A stretch of 64,000 nucleotides of DNA from Opitutia bacterium (lineage in GTDB: Bacteria; Verrucomicrobiota; Verrucomicrobiia; Opitutales; Opitutaceae), in assembly GCA_016217545.1 (NCBI GenBank), contig JACRHT010000004.1, forward strand, positions 202,334-266,333, in the 5' to 3' direction. The position numbers were made by a program, and so were the translations under genes. The notes under the pieces were generated by a model that searched no databases, had not been told where the DNA came from, and saw nothing but the letters and a program-made list of their open reading frames with translations. Positions 16,312-25,878 of this stretch are shown piece after piece (position 1 is the first letter of the stretch; each line of letters begins with the position of its first letter).

Positions 16312-19300
16312 GTGGCCGCCGCAGACACCAATTTCATCCATCTTCACGTCCACACCGACTACAGCCTGCTCGACGGTGCCTGCCGCATCGACCGCCTAAT
16401 GGGCCGCGCCAAAGCCCTCGGGATGACCGCCCTCGCGCTCACCGACCACGGCAACATGTATGGCGCGATCGAGTTCTTCAACGCCGCCAAATCCAACGGC
16501 ATCAAGCCGCTCATCGGCTGCGAAATCTACCTGACCGAAACGTCCGCGCTGGAAAAGACCGGCCGCTCCGAAGACGGCAAGAGCTACTACCACATGGGCC
16601 TGCTCGCGCGGAATCTGCAGGGCTACCAAAACCTCCTCAAACTCGTCTCCTACGCGCACCTCAAGGGCTTTTACTACAAGCCGCGCGCCGACATGGAGAC
16701 GCTCGCGAAATACTCCGGCGGCCTCATCGGCTTCACCGGTTGCCTCGCCGCCATCGTGCCGCAGCACCTGCTCCACGACCGCTACGAACAGGCGCGCCAA
16801 GCCTGCGGGCGCTTCGTCGAGATCTTCGGCCGCGAGAACTTCTTCGTCGAAATCCAGGACCACGGCATCCCCGAGCAGCGCAAAATCATCCCCGGCCTGC
16901 TCAAGCTCGGCGAGGAGTTCGGCCTGAAGGTCATCTGCACAAACGACGTCCACTACGTGAACCACGAGGACGCCGGCCCGCACGACTCGCTCCTCTGCAT
17001 CCAGACCGGCGCGAAAGTCGCCGAGACGGACCGCATGAAATTCGACGGCACGCAGTTCTACCTGAAGTCGCGCGCCGAGATGGAAAAAATCTTCGGCGAA
17101 GTCCCCGAATCCATCACCAACACCCAAGGCGTCGCCGAAATGTGCGACGTCGCGATCCCGTTCCCCAAAGGCTCCGAGCGCTACCCGAAATATCCGCTCC
17201 CGGTCGAAATCAGGGACCAGCTCACGCCCGGCGAATACCTCGAGCAGCTCTGTCACGAAGGCCTCAAGAAGCGCTACAACTTCGCCTACGACGACGTCGC
17301 CTCGCGCCCCGCCGTCGCCGAGCGCCTCGCAAAACTCACCAACCTTCCCGCCGGCCAGAAGCCCGTCGCGCCCGACTACAACGGCCTGCCGCTCGAAGAG
17401 GAACTCGTCGTGCGCCTCGCCTTCGAGCTCTCGATCATCCGCGTCACGGGTTTCATCGACTACTTCCTCGTCGTTTGGGATTTCATCCACTGGGCGAAAG
17501 AAAAGGCCATCCCCGTCGGCCCCGGCCGCGGCTCCGGCGCCGGCTGTCTCGTCGCCTACGTGCTCGGGATCACCAACCTCGACCCGATCCGCTTCAAGCT
17601 GCTCTTCGAGCGCTTCCTCAACCCCGAGCGCGTCTCGCCGCCGGACTTCGACATCGACTTCTGCATGCGCCGCCGCGGCGAAGTCATCGACTACGTCCGC
17701 CAGAAATACGGCAACGACTGCGTCGCCAACATCATCACCTACGGCACGCTCGGCGCGAAGATGGTCGTGCGCGACGTCTCGCGCGTCCACGATCTGCCCT
17801 TCGCCGAAGCCGACCGCCTCGCCAAGATGATCCCCGACGAGCTCAACATCGAGCTCAAGGCCGCCATCGAAAAATCCGCCGAGCTCCGCACGGAATACGA
17901 AAAAAACCCCGTCGCGAAGAAGATCCTCGATCAAGGCCTCGTCCTCGAGGGCATGGTGCGCAACACCGGCAAGCACGCCGCCGGCATCATCATCACCGAC
18001 AAGCCGCTCGACGAGTTCGTCCCGCTCACGCTCCAGGAAGGCGACGTGACGGTGCAATACGACATGAACGCCGTCGGCAAACTCGGCCTGCTGAAGATGG
18101 ACTTCCTCGGCCTGAAGACGCTGACCGTCATCGCCGACGCCGTCGCCAACGTCCGCCGCACCGCCAATCCCACCTTCGACATCGAGACCATCCCGCTCGA
18201 CGACCCGAAGACCTACGTGATGCTCAACGCCGGCAAGACCGTCGGCGTGTTCCAGCTCGAATCCGGCGGCATGCAGAACGCCTGCAAGCAGGTCGGCGTG
18301 ACCGACATCAACGACATCAACGCCATCTGCGCCCTCTACCGCCCGGGCCCGATGCAGTTCATCCCCGACTACGCGCGCGGCAAACGCGACCCGTCGACCG
18401 TCGCTTACCCGCACCAACTTCTCGAACAGTCGCTCAAGGAAACCTACGGCATCATCGTTTACCAAGAGCAGGTCATGGAGTGCGCGAAGATCATCGCCGG
18501 TTACACGCTCGGCGGCGCCGACATGCTCCGCCGCGCGATGGGCAAGAAGGACGCCGAAGCGATGGCGAAGGAGCGCATCAAGTTCGTCGAAGGCGCGAAG
18601 CGCGTGAACAACATCGGCGAAGCCAAAGCCAACGAAATCTTCGACCTGCTGAACAAGTTCGCGAACTACGGCTTCAACAAATCGCACTCCGCGTCCTACG
18701 CGCTCGTCAGCTACCAGACGGCGTATCTCAAGGCGAACTACCCGGTCGAGTTCATGGCCGCCGTGCTGACCGCCGAACTCGGCAACGCGGAAAAAGTTTC
18801 CCACTTCATCGCCGAAGCCGAAGCGATGGGCATTCAGGTGCTGGGCCCGGACGTGAATGAATCGCGTGGAGATTTCACGCCGGTGGTGAAGAAAGCTGAG
18901 AGCTCAGAGTCTAGAGCTCAGAGCAAGAAAGACGGTTCGACACTCTCAGCTCTAGACTCTCAGCTCTCAGCTGCGAATGGCTCCGGAGGCGCCATTCGCT
19001 TCGGCCTCGCCGGCATCAAGGGCGTGGGCGAACTCGCCGCGGCCAAGATCATCGAGGAGCGCGAAGCCAACGGCCCGTTCGCGGACTTCGCCGACTTCGT
19101 TCGTCGCGTCGACGGCCGCGCGATCAACAAGCGCGTGCTCGAGCACCTCGTTAAGACCGGCGCGTTCGACTACAGCCACGCGCCGCGCAAGCCGCTCTTC
19201 GACGGCATCGACGCCGCCCTCGCCGGCGCCGCCGCGCACGCCCGCGACAAAGCCGCTGGCCAGCACAGCTTCATGGACATGCTCGCGGACGAAGCGCCGA

Positions 19301-20064
19301 AAAAGAAATCGTCCAAAGCTCTCAGCTCTCAGCCCTCCGCTCTCGGCTCGCCGGATTCCGCCACCGACTTCACCTCGCAAGAGCGCCTCCAGTTCGAGAA
19401 GGAACTCCTCGGCTTCTACGTCTCCGGCCACCCGCTCAACGCCTACGCCGGCCTCGCCGAGGCGCTCAGCACGCACACCGAGGAGACCGTTCTCCTCGAA
19501 GGCGATCGCGTCGAGTTCCGCCTCGCCGGCCTGATGAGCGGCATCACCAAGCGCCTCTCGAAACGCGATAACCGCCCGTGGGCCTTCTTCAACCTCGCGA
19601 GCCGCCGCGCGACGATCTCGGTCAACATGTATGCCGACGCCTACGAGACCTACGGCAAGATCCTCGCGGAAAATTTGCCCGTCGTCCTCCTCGGATCCGT
19701 GATGAAAGGTAACGACGGAGCGCGTCTGAACATCAAAGAGGTCTACCACCTCGACGCCTACGTCCCGAACAACATCCGCAAGGTCACGTGGCTCCTTAAG
19801 CCCGACCACCCGGGCGTCACCGATTTCCTGCCGAAACTCCGCAAAGCCATCGACGCCGCCAACGGCGACACGAAGGTCGAGATCGCCTTCCTCTTCGAAG
19901 GTCGCGTCGCACCGATCGCGGAAACCTCGTTCGCCCTCAAGTGGCGCGTGACCGGCACCGCGTTCCAGAGCCTGCGCAGCCACCCCGCCGTCGTCGGCGC
20001 CCTGATCGAAGCCCGCGCTCCCGAGCTGAAGGAAGTCCGCCGCTGGGGCAAACGCAGCGGCTGA
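16312..20064 (+). CDS. dnaE: DNA polymerase III alpha subunit
   Basis: Replicative polymerase catalytic subunit, 1250 residues from the GTG chosen. The GTG puts FIHLHVHTDYSLLDG (PHP domain) at residue 8, the usual place; upstream ATGs are in a palindromic repeat or in other frames. Catalytic aspartates are visible in PDFDIDF (Asp447, Asp449) and KMDFLGLKTL (Asp597); tandem helix-hairpin-helix and OB regions follow (GIKGVGELAAAKI; VEFRLAGLMSGITKRL). Two low-complexity inserts (about residues 861-888 and 1003-1013) coincide with a short repeat family (E) that also occurs in another gene. Slightly longer than E. coli DnaE. Confidence 0.96.
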   Translation: MAAADTNFIHLHVHTDYSLLDGACRIDRLMGRAKALGMTALALTDHGNMYGAIEFFNAAKSNGIKPLIGCEIYLTETSALEKTGRSEDGKSYYHMGLLARNLQGYQNLLKLVSYAHLKGFYYKPRADMETLAKYSGGLIGFTGCLAAIVPQHLLHDRYEQARQACGRFVEIFGRENFFVEIQDHGIPEQRKIIPGLLKLGEEFGLKVICTNDVHYVNHEDAGPHDSLLCIQTGAKVAETDRMKFDGTQFYLKSRAEMEKIFGEVPESITNTQGVAEMCDVAIPFPKGSERYPKYPLPVEIRDQLTPGEYLEQLCHEGLKKRYNFAYDDVASRPAVAERLAKLTNLPAGQKPVAPDYNGLPLEEELVVRLAFELSIIRVTGFIDYFLVVWDFIHWAKEKAIPVGPGRGSGAGCLVAYVLGITNLDPIRFKLLFERFLNPERVSPPDFDIDFCMRRRGEVIDYVRQKYGNDCVANIITYGTLGAKMVVRDVSRVHDLPFAEADRLAKMIPDELNIELKAAIEKSAELRTEYEKNPVAKKILDQGLVLEGMVRNTGKHAAGIIITDKPLDEFVPLTLQEGDVTVQYDMNAVGKLGLLKMDFLGLKTLTVIADAVANVRRTANPTFDIETIPLDDPKTYVMLNAGKTVGVFQLESGGMQNACKQVGVTDINDINAICALYRPGPMQFIPDYARGKRDPSTVAYPHQLLEQSLKETYGIIVYQEQVMECAKIIAGYTLGGADMLRRAMGKKDAEAMAKERIKFVEGAKRVNNIGEAKANEIFDLLNKFANYGFNKSHSASYALVSYQTAYLKANYPVEFMAAVLTAELGNAEKVSHFIAEAEAMGIQVLGPDVNESRGDFTPVVKKAESSESRAQSKKDGSTLSALDSQLSAANGSGGAIRFGLAGIKGVGELAAAKIIEEREANGPFADFADFVRRVDGRAINKRVLEHLVKTGAFDYSHAPRKPLFDGIDAALAGAAAHARDKAAGQHSFMDMLADEAPKKKSSKALSSQPSALGSPDSATDFTSQERLQFEKELLGFYVSGHPLNAYAGLAEALSTHTEETVLLEGDRVEFRLAGLMSGITKRLSKRDNRPWAFFNLASRRATISVNMYADAYETYGKILAENLPVVLLGSVMKGNDGARLNIKEVYHLDAYVPNNIRKVTWLLKPDHPGVTDFLPKLRKAIDAANGDTKVEIAFLFEGRVAPIAETSFALKWRVTGTAFQSLRSHPAVVGALIEARAPELKEVRRWGKRSG
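18894..18972. repeat. Palindromic repeat, family E (copy E1) inside dnaE
   Basis: 30-nt arms (18894-18923 and 18943-18972) agree at 28 positions when one is reverse-complemented, with a 19-nt centre. The arms are made of AGCTGAGAGCTCAGAG-type units. The element stays in frame and encodes a Ser/Ala/Gln/Leu-rich loop (SSESRAQSKKDGSTLSALDS). Confidence 0.85.
19317..19349. repeat. Repeat family E, degenerate solo arm (E2) inside dnaE
   Basis: Contains AGCTCTCAGCTCTCAGCCCT, then decayed copies of the same unit. It encodes ALSSQPSALGS in a linker of dnaE and has no partner arm nearby. Confidence 0.7.
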
Positions 20065-20468
20065 TCCGGCAACGCTTCAAGGTCCCGCCGAAGACTTGGC
20101 GAAGGCCGCTGAGGCAAACGCCACCGCGTCCGCTGTCGCCCGCCAAAACCGTCGCGCACGCCGCCGCGTAGCGCGACTGACCTTCCCATTCCGCAGCCGC
20201 ATCCCGCGTGCAACGAAACCTGCGCAACCCTTGTGAAGTTCACGGCGTTTCTTGCCGATCCAGAGGTCCCCTCTGGTCGCGCCCCGTTAAGTTCTGCCAT
20301 CGTGAGACGATCCATTCAGCACCCGCTGATTTGGCCAACTCATCGGAATCGTCCAAGCGCCCCCCGAGTTTGAACGCGACCCGATGAGTCGGCTCGATCG
20401 GGAATAGCGCGCGGCGCGCGTGGATTTCACGCGGGAAAATTCTCCCACTCCAACTTCCTTCCCGCCCG
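20065..20468. other. 404-bp intergenic region, putative leader of the TolC/binding-protein operon
   Basis: No gene seen. It contains a perfect 7-bp hairpin (20260-20276, CCAGAGG/CCTCTGG with a 3-nt loop) and a longer 9-bp stem, ACTCATCGG at 20338-20346 with CCGATGAGT at 20381-20389. It is the only sizeable upstream region for the seven-gene operon, so its promoter must be here or within dnaE. No clear sigma-70 or sigma-54 box was resolved. Confidence 0.5.
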
Positions 20469-22001
20469 ATGCCCACTTCCTCAGTCAATCGTTTCAGCCG
20501 ACCACTTTCGTGTCTGGCGCTGCTCGCGCTGCTGATCCCCTTCCTCGCGGCCGCCGAGAACCCCGCCGCTCCTGCGCGCCAACTCACGCTCGAGCAATGT
20601 CTCGCCGAAGCCCAGCGCAACAATCATCGCGCTCCCGCCTCCCGCTTCGCCGTCGCCGCCGCCGAGGCGCAACACCGTCAGGCGCTGTCCGCCTATTGGC
20701 CGCAAGTGAACCTCTCGGGCGGCGTCCAACGCCTGGACGAGCCGCCGAATTTCGTCTTCCCCGCCGGCTACATGGGCGTGCCCGGCCAAAGCGTCACCGT
20801 CCCCGCGAGCACCGCGCTGATCACCGTTCCCGCCGGCGTGCTCGGACCGACCGCGGTGCAACTCCCCGTCGCCGTCCCCGCGCAAACCGTCGCGACCGCG
20901 CCGCAAATTTTCCCCATCCCCGCCCAGGACGTGCAACTCATGCAACGCGACAGCACCACCGCCTTGCTCGACGCGAAGTGGCTGCTCTTCGACGGCGGCA
21001 TGCGCCGCGGCTTCACCGAGCAAACGCAGGCCGCCATCGCCGCCATGAAGGAGGAGGCGCGCCGCACCGACCTCGAAGTCGCCGACACCGTCCACCGCTA
21101 CTACTACGGCGCCATCCTCGCCCGCGCGCTCAGCCAGCTCGGCCGCGACACGCTCGTCCGCATGGAGACGACGCTCAGCCTCACCGAGACGATGTTCCAA
21201 GGCGGCAGCACGCGCGTCACGAAAGCCGACTACCTCGACAACAAAATCATGGTCGAGTCCATCCGCGCGCTCGTCGCTTCACTCGAGAAAAACGAAGCCA
21301 TGGCCCAAGCCGCGCTGGCCAACGCCATCGGTCTCTCTTGGCGCGACAACGTCGTCCCCACCGATCAGGAAATTCCACTCGTCCCGTTCAACGGCGACCT
21401 CGAGCAACTCGTCGGCACCGCCTACCGCTTCAGCCCCGACTGGAACCGCTATGAAGCCGGCGTCCGCGCCGCCGAGGGCGCCGTGCGCACCGCGCGCAGC
21501 GGCTACGCCCCGAAAATCGCGCTCACCGGCACCGTCCATCGTTGGTGGAACAGCGCCGACGGCGGCCTCTCCACCGATCGCAACCGCGACGGCTGGACGC
21601 TCGGCCTCGGTTTCGAGCTGCCCGTCTTCGACGGCATGCGCACCAAGGCCAAGGTCGCCGAAACCAAGGCGCGCCTCGAGCAGCTGCGCGAGCAAGGCTT
21701 CCTCCTCCGCGAGGGCATCGGCCTGCAGGTGAAAGACATCTTCCTCGGCCTCACCGCCGCGTCGAAGTCCTGCGCCGCCACCCAATCCGCCATGCAAGCC
21801 GCGGTGGAAAACCGCGATCTCAACACCCGCGCCTACCAACAAGAGCTCGTCGACACCGAGAAAGTCATCCGCGCCCAGCTCATGGAAGCGCTCATGACCG
21901 CCCAGCACCTCAAGGCGCGCTACGATCTCGTCGCCCTGCAATCCAGCCTCTCGCTCGTGATCGGCACCGAGGTGTTGCGACAAATCCAAGCCTCACCTTA
22001 G
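20469..22001 (+). CDS. TolC-family outer-membrane channel protein
   Basis: 510-residue outer-membrane efflux protein. A signal peptide (about residues 1-29) is followed by RQLTLEQCLAEAQRNN, the usual start of the TolC repeat, and two long helical hairpin repeats; the second opens near LVGTAYRFSPDWNRYEAGVR. It trimerises into a channel spanning outer membrane and periplasm, normally with an RND or ABC inner-membrane pump and an adaptor, neither of which is here. A loop of about 70 residues rich in Val/Pro/Thr (about 95-160) is larger than usual. It starts the operon of four binding proteins and two kinases, with an 10-nt gap to the next gene. Confidence 0.9.
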   Translation: MPTSSVNRFSRPLSCLALLALLIPFLAAAENPAAPARQLTLEQCLAEAQRNNHRAPASRFAVAAAEAQHRQALSAYWPQVNLSGGVQRLDEPPNFVFPAGYMGVPGQSVTVPASTALITVPAGVLGPTAVQLPVAVPAQTVATAPQIFPIPAQDVQLMQRDSTTALLDAKWLLFDGGMRRGFTEQTQAAIAAMKEEARRTDLEVADTVHRYYYGAILARALSQLGRDTLVRMETTLSLTETMFQGGSTRVTKADYLDNKIMVESIRALVASLEKNEAMAQAALANAIGLSWRDNVVPTDQEIPLVPFNGDLEQLVGTAYRFSPDWNRYEAGVRAAEGAVRTARSGYAPKIALTGTVHRWWNSADGGLSTDRNRDGWTLGLGFELPVFDGMRTKAKVAETKARLEQLREQGFLLREGIGLQVKDIFLGLTAASKSCAATQSAMQAAVENRDLNTRAYQQELVDTEKVIRAQLMEALMTAQHLKARYDLVALQSSLSLVIGTEVLRQIQASP

Positions 22002-22011
22002 CGCCCATGTC

Positions 22012-23010
22012 GTGACAATTTCCCGCGCCACCTTCCGCGACTCCCGCGCCGAAAGAACCCTCTTTCGGCGCTTCGCGTTGGGCGTGCTCGCGGGCCTCGC
22101 GCTCGCCCTCGTCGCCGCCGCCAAGCCGCCGGACCTGTTTCGCCTCGGCTTCTGCTCCTCCATGTTGGCCGGCGTGAACGACAACGATGCCCGCGCCTCC
22201 CTGCGCGCGCTGTCGTCCGTCGTGTCCCGCGAGCGCGGCATCAAGGCCGACCCCGAGCCCGTCCTGCTCAGCGGCGCCGACGCGCTGGCGGACGCTCTCG
22301 TCTCGGCCGAGGTCGATGCGGTCGCGACGACCGTCGACGAATACTGGGCCTCCGCCGGCCGCGTCCGGTTCGATCGCTTCCTCATGGGCACGCACAACGG
22401 CGACCCCGCCGAACGCTACGTCCTGCTCGTCCGGCGCGACACCGGCTTTGCCGAGCCGACCGCCTTGCGCGGCCACAGCCTCGCGCTTCACAGCGCGCCG
22501 CGAATGCGCCTCGGTTACTTGTGGCTCGAAGTCGTGCTCGCTCGCGCCGATGCCTCGCCGGTCACCGATTTTTTCTCCCGTCTCGATCGGACGCCGAAAC
22601 TTTCCAAGGCGGTGCTCGACGTGTTTTTCAAACGGATCGACGCCTGCCTCGTCACGCAACGGGCGTTCGCCGCCGTCGCGGAGATGAATCCGCAGGTCGG
22701 CAAGGAACTCGCGCCCATCGCGACCTCGCCGGATTTGGTGCCGAGCTTCTTCGGCTTCCGCTCCGGCATGGACCCGGCGTTCCTCGAAAAAGTGGTCCGC
22801 GAGCTCGGCAGCGTGCACCACACTCCCGCCGGCAAGCAGGCGATCACGATCTTCCAAGTCGGCGACCTCGGCGAATTCGGCGCCGAGTCCCTCGCCCCCG
22901 CCCTCGCGCTGCTCGACGAGTATCGCGCCCGCCGGCCCGATGAAGCCGCGCGACTCATCGCGAGCCTGCGCACCAGCGGCGCCGGCCCGCTCGCGGAGGC
23001 CGTGCCATGA
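22012..23010 (+). CDS. PhnD-like periplasmic binding protein, paralog 1
   Basis: 332-residue predicted periplasmic solute-binding protein (PhnD/SsuA-transferrin-like fold). The GTG start is used because the only nearby ATG runs into a stop after one codon; a basic N-terminus and hydrophobic stretch RRFALGVLAGLALALVAAA form the export signal. It shares with the next three products the NDNDAR-type motif after strand 1, a KAVLDVFFKRIDAC block in the second lobe, then MNPQVGKEL and AGKQAITIF. It overlaps paralog 2 by 4 nt (ATGA), indicating translational coupling. No transporter partner is present; the ligand is unknown. Confidence 0.8.
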   Translation: MTISRATFRDSRAERTLFRRFALGVLAGLALALVAAAKPPDLFRLGFCSSMLAGVNDNDARASLRALSSVVSRERGIKADPEPVLLSGADALADALVSAEVDAVATTVDEYWASAGRVRFDRFLMGTHNGDPAERYVLLVRRDTGFAEPTALRGHSLALHSAPRMRLGYLWLEVVLARADASPVTDFFSRLDRTPKLSKAVLDVFFKRIDACLVTQRAFAAVAEMNPQVGKELAPIATSPDLVPSFFGFRSGMDPAFLEKVVRELGSVHHTPAGKQAITIFQVGDLGEFGAESLAPALALLDEYRARRPDEAARLIASLRTSGAGPLAEAVP

Positions 23011-23930
23011 GTCGCACGCGCCCGCTCCTTTTTCTTCTGCTGCTCGCCGCGGCCGCGCTGGCCCACGCCGCGCCGTCGCCCGACTCGGTCGCCCCTCTTC
23101 TCGTCCGCGGCGCCCTCCTCCGCTCCGGGCTTTCGCCACTGAATGAGAACGACGCCCGGGCCGCCATCAACGCGCTCACCCAGAAAATCTGCGCCACGCT
23201 CGGCTACGCGGTCCAGACTCGCGTCGAGGTTTTCCCGACCCGCGCCGACCTGAAGGCGGCGCTCGAAGCCCAGCGCATCCAAGTCGTCCTCATCGGGCCG
23301 TGGGACCTCCTCGCCTTGCAAATGCGCAATCGCATCGACACCGGCTACACCACCGTCATCGGCGGCCACACCTCCACGCGCTGGCTCCTGCTCGCGCGCG
23401 CGGAGCGCTCGTTCCACGGCCTCGCCGACCTGCGCGGCAAGAATGTGCTGGTCCTGCACAACCTCACCTCGCTGCTCGGCACGGCGTGGACCGAGACGCG
23501 ATTGCTCGAACTCCACGCCGCCCCGCCGCCCCAGTTTTTTTCCAACTACGCCGTGGTCGAAAAACCCTCCGCCGCCGTGCTGCCCGTGTTTTTCGGCAAG
23601 GCCGACGCCTGCATCGTCGACGAGGATTCCTTCGCCGTCCTGCGCAACCTGAACCCGCAAATCGGCCGCCACCTCGTCGCCATCGAGATCTCCGAACCGT
23701 TCCTCAACCCGGTCATCGCCCTGACGCGCGACGGCTGGGCGAGCGAGCGCCTGCGCACCGACGTGCTCTCCAAGTTCGCCACGCTCGGCGACGAGCCCGC
23801 CGGCCGCCAGCTGCTGACCCTTTTCAAATGCGACCGGCTCACCCCGATCCAACCCGGAGCCTTCGACACCGTCGAGGCACTGTTCCGCCGCAACCTCGAA
23901 CTGCGCGCCAAGGAGTTCGTCCCGCAATGA
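23007..23930 (+). CDS. PhnD-like periplasmic binding protein, paralog 2
   Basis: 307 residues with signal peptide MSRTRPLLFLLLLAAAALAHA. The binding-protein fold is indicated by LNENDARAAINALTQKI, the lobe-1 strand VVLIGPWDLLAL, the hinge block PSAAVLPVFFGKADACIVDE, LNPQIGRHL, and GRQLLTLFKCDRL near the end. These blocks recur at equal spacing in the other three paralogs, so the set arose by tandem duplication. Start and stop overlap the neighbours by 4 nt each. It is the paralog most like classical PhnD proteins, which bind phosphonate or phosphate esters, but no ligand residue can be assigned. Confidence 0.82.
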   Translation: MSRTRPLLFLLLLAAAALAHAAPSPDSVAPLLVRGALLRSGLSPLNENDARAAINALTQKICATLGYAVQTRVEVFPTRADLKAALEAQRIQVVLIGPWDLLALQMRNRIDTGYTTVIGGHTSTRWLLLARAERSFHGLADLRGKNVLVLHNLTSLLGTAWTETRLLELHAAPPPQFFSNYAVVEKPSAAVLPVFFGKADACIVDEDSFAVLRNLNPQIGRHLVAIEISEPFLNPVIALTRDGWASERLRTDVLSKFATLGDEPAGRQLLTLFKCDRLTPIQPGAFDTVEALFRRNLELRAKEFVPQ

Positions 23931-24835
23931 AACGCGCCCTCCCGCTTCTGGCCCTGCTCGCGCTTCTCGCCGTCCCCGCGCGCACGCAACCGCCCACCGG
24001 CGAGGTCCCCGACCTGCGCGCCCGCGTGGCCTACACCCGCACCATCCTGCGCACCACAAACGAGAACGATTTCCGCACCGCGATGCGCGCCTACACGAAG
24101 GTCATCGCCGACAATTTCCACATCATCACCGTCCCCGACGAATTGATCTACGATACGAGCGCGCAACTGGAGGACGCGCTGCGGCGCGGCACCATCGAGG
24201 TGGTCGCCGGCACCGCCCGCGAGGTTCTCGCCGTCGATCCCGCCCTCCTCGACACCCCGTATTTCGCTTCGCATCGGTCCGGCGCGGTCGGCAGCCACTA
24301 CGTGATCGTCGTGCACGCGCAGAGCAACATTGCGCAACTCGCCGACCTGTCCGGCTGCCGCGTCGCTGTCTTCGACGGCCCCCAAGGCTGCCTGGCCCGC
24401 CCGTGGCTCGAGGTCGCCTGCGCGCAAGCCTCCCTGCCCGCGCTTCCGGCTTCCCTGCGCGAACTCCGCCTCGTCGCCAAGCCCTCCCAGGCCGTGCTGC
24501 CCGTCTTCTTCCGACAGATCGAGGCGTGCATCACCACGCGGGAAAGCCTCGCGGTCCTCGCCGAACTCAATCCGCAAATCTCCCGCCAGCTGCGCATCAT
24601 CGCCACCTCGCCCCGCCTCGTTCCCGTCCTCACCGCCTTGCGCCACGGCATCGATCCGGCCCTGCACGCCCGCGTGATCGAGGCGATCACCACCGTCGAC
24701 TCGCTGCCGGCCGGGCGACAAGTGCTCACCCTTTTCCAAACCGAGGAAGTGCATCCCGTCGATGAGGACACCCTCGCCGGCACCCGCCAACTCCTCGCCG
24801 ACCACGCCCGACTCGCCGCCCGCGCCAAACCGTGA
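23927..24835 (+). CDS. PhnD-like periplasmic binding protein, paralog 3
   Basis: 302 residues with a short signal peptide MKRALPLLALLALLAVPART. Shared blocks: TTNENDFRTAMRAYTKVI, IEVVAGTAREVLAV, PSQAVLPVFFRQIEACITTR, LNPQISRQL, and AGRQVLTLFQTEEV. The ATG at the 4-nt overlap with paralog 2 was chosen; a longer upstream frame is non-coding in character. Like the others it lacks a lipobox, so it should be free in the periplasm rather than membrane-anchored. Confidence 0.82.
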   Translation: MKRALPLLALLALLAVPARTQPPTGEVPDLRARVAYTRTILRTTNENDFRTAMRAYTKVIADNFHIITVPDELIYDTSAQLEDALRRGTIEVVAGTAREVLAVDPALLDTPYFASHRSGAVGSHYVIVVHAQSNIAQLADLSGCRVAVFDGPQGCLARPWLEVACAQASLPALPASLRELRLVAKPSQAVLPVFFRQIEACITTRESLAVLAELNPQISRQLRIIATSPRLVPVLTALRHGIDPALHARVIEAITTVDSLPAGRQVLTLFQTEEVHPVDEDTLAGTRQLLADHARLAARAKP

Positions 24836-25878
24836 ACTCCTTCCGCCCACCCTGTCGTCCCGCCGGCCCGTCCGGCCGCGCGCGCCGGACACGCTCCCCC
24901 GGCCGCCTCGGCGCGACGCTGCTCGCCGCGTGCGGGATCGCCTTCCTCTCGCCGCTTGTTCACGCCGCCTCCTACGCGCCGCTCGTTTCGCGCGGCGGCT
25001 ACTCGCGCAAACTCGCCCCGCAAGTCGACGGCGCCGATCTCCGCAACACCCTCGCCGTCTACTCGCGACTGATTTCCGACGCCAACAAGCTCGTCGCCGA
25101 CCCCAGCCAGCCCGTCTACGACTCCGCCGCCGAGATGGCGCGCTCGCTCCAAGCCGGCGAAGTCGACGTGATTGTCGGCCCGGCCGAGGAAGTCCTTTCG
25201 ATTCCTCCGCCGTTGAGCGAACCGCCTGTTCTCGTCACGGCCCAACGCGGCCGAACCGGCGTCGAATACGTCCTGCTCGTGCACGTCGACGGGCCCGTCC
25301 ACACGCTCGCCGATCTCCGCGGCGCCCGGCTCAACCTCGTCGACAGCCCCACCGGCAGTCTGGCTCCGGTCTGGCTCGACGACCTGCTCGCCAGCCGCGG
25401 CCTCCCCACCACCGAGCAGTGCAAGGAAGTCCGCCGCTACCCCAAACCCACGCTCGCCGCCCTGCCGGTTTTTTTCCGCCAAGCCGATGCCTGCGTGCTG
25501 CCGCGCGCCACGTTCGAGGTGCTGTGCGAGCTGAACCCCGCGCTCCACCGCTCCCTGCGCCCCATCGCGGAGTCGCCCAAGCTCTTTCCGCTGGTCGCCG
25601 TCTTCCGCAACGCCCTGCCGGTGAAACTGAAGTCATCCATCCTACAGGCCATCGCCACGCTGCCCGCCAACGAAACCGGCCGCCAGCTGCTCACGCTGCT
25701 CCAAGTCGACCGCGTCGAGCCCTGCGACGAGACCTCCATCGCCGCCACCCGCCAGCTGCTCGCGCGCCACGCCACGCGGCACCCCTCGGTCGGCGGCCCC
25801 GGCTTCACCCGCGCGCCTCGGGGCGCCCCGCCCGCCGCCATCGCCCGTGTTTCCCCTGTCAATCCACTCGTTCCATGA
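24832..25878 (+). CDS. PhnD-like periplasmic binding protein, paralog 4 (divergent)
   Basis: 348 residues from a GTG overlapping the previous stop. A long basic N-terminus (about 28 residues) precedes the hydrophobic export segment LGATLLAACGIAFLSPLVHA. It keeps the second-lobe blocks (PTLAALPVFFRQADACVLPR, LNPALHRSL, GRQLLTLLQVDRV) but lacks the NEND motif of the other three, and it has an Arg/Pro/Ala-rich tail of about 35 residues. The differences suggest a distinct ligand or partner. The stop overlaps the kinase start by 4 nt. Confidence 0.78.
   Translation: MNSFRPPCRPAGPSGRARRTRSPGRLGATLLAACGIAFLSPLVHAASYAPLVSRGGYSRKLAPQVDGADLRNTLAVYSRLISDANKLVADPSQPVYDSAAEMARSLQAGEVDVIVGPAEEVLSIPPPLSEPPVLVTAQRGRTGVEYVLLVHVDGPVHTLADLRGARLNLVDSPTGSLAPVWLDDLLASRGLPTTEQCKEVRRYPKPTLAALPVFFRQADACVLPRATFEVLCELNPALHRSLRPIAESPKLFPLVAVFRNALPVKLKSSILQAIATLPANETGRQLLTLLQVDRVEPCDETSIAATRQLLARHATRHPSVGGPGFTRAPRGAPPAAIARVSPVNPLVP

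Noticed and set aside
16396..18804. 802-codon open frame antisense to dnaE
   Set aside because: A mirror of the GC-rich codon pattern; the plus strand carries an unmistakable DnaE with all motifs, and the antisense product has no recognisable fold.
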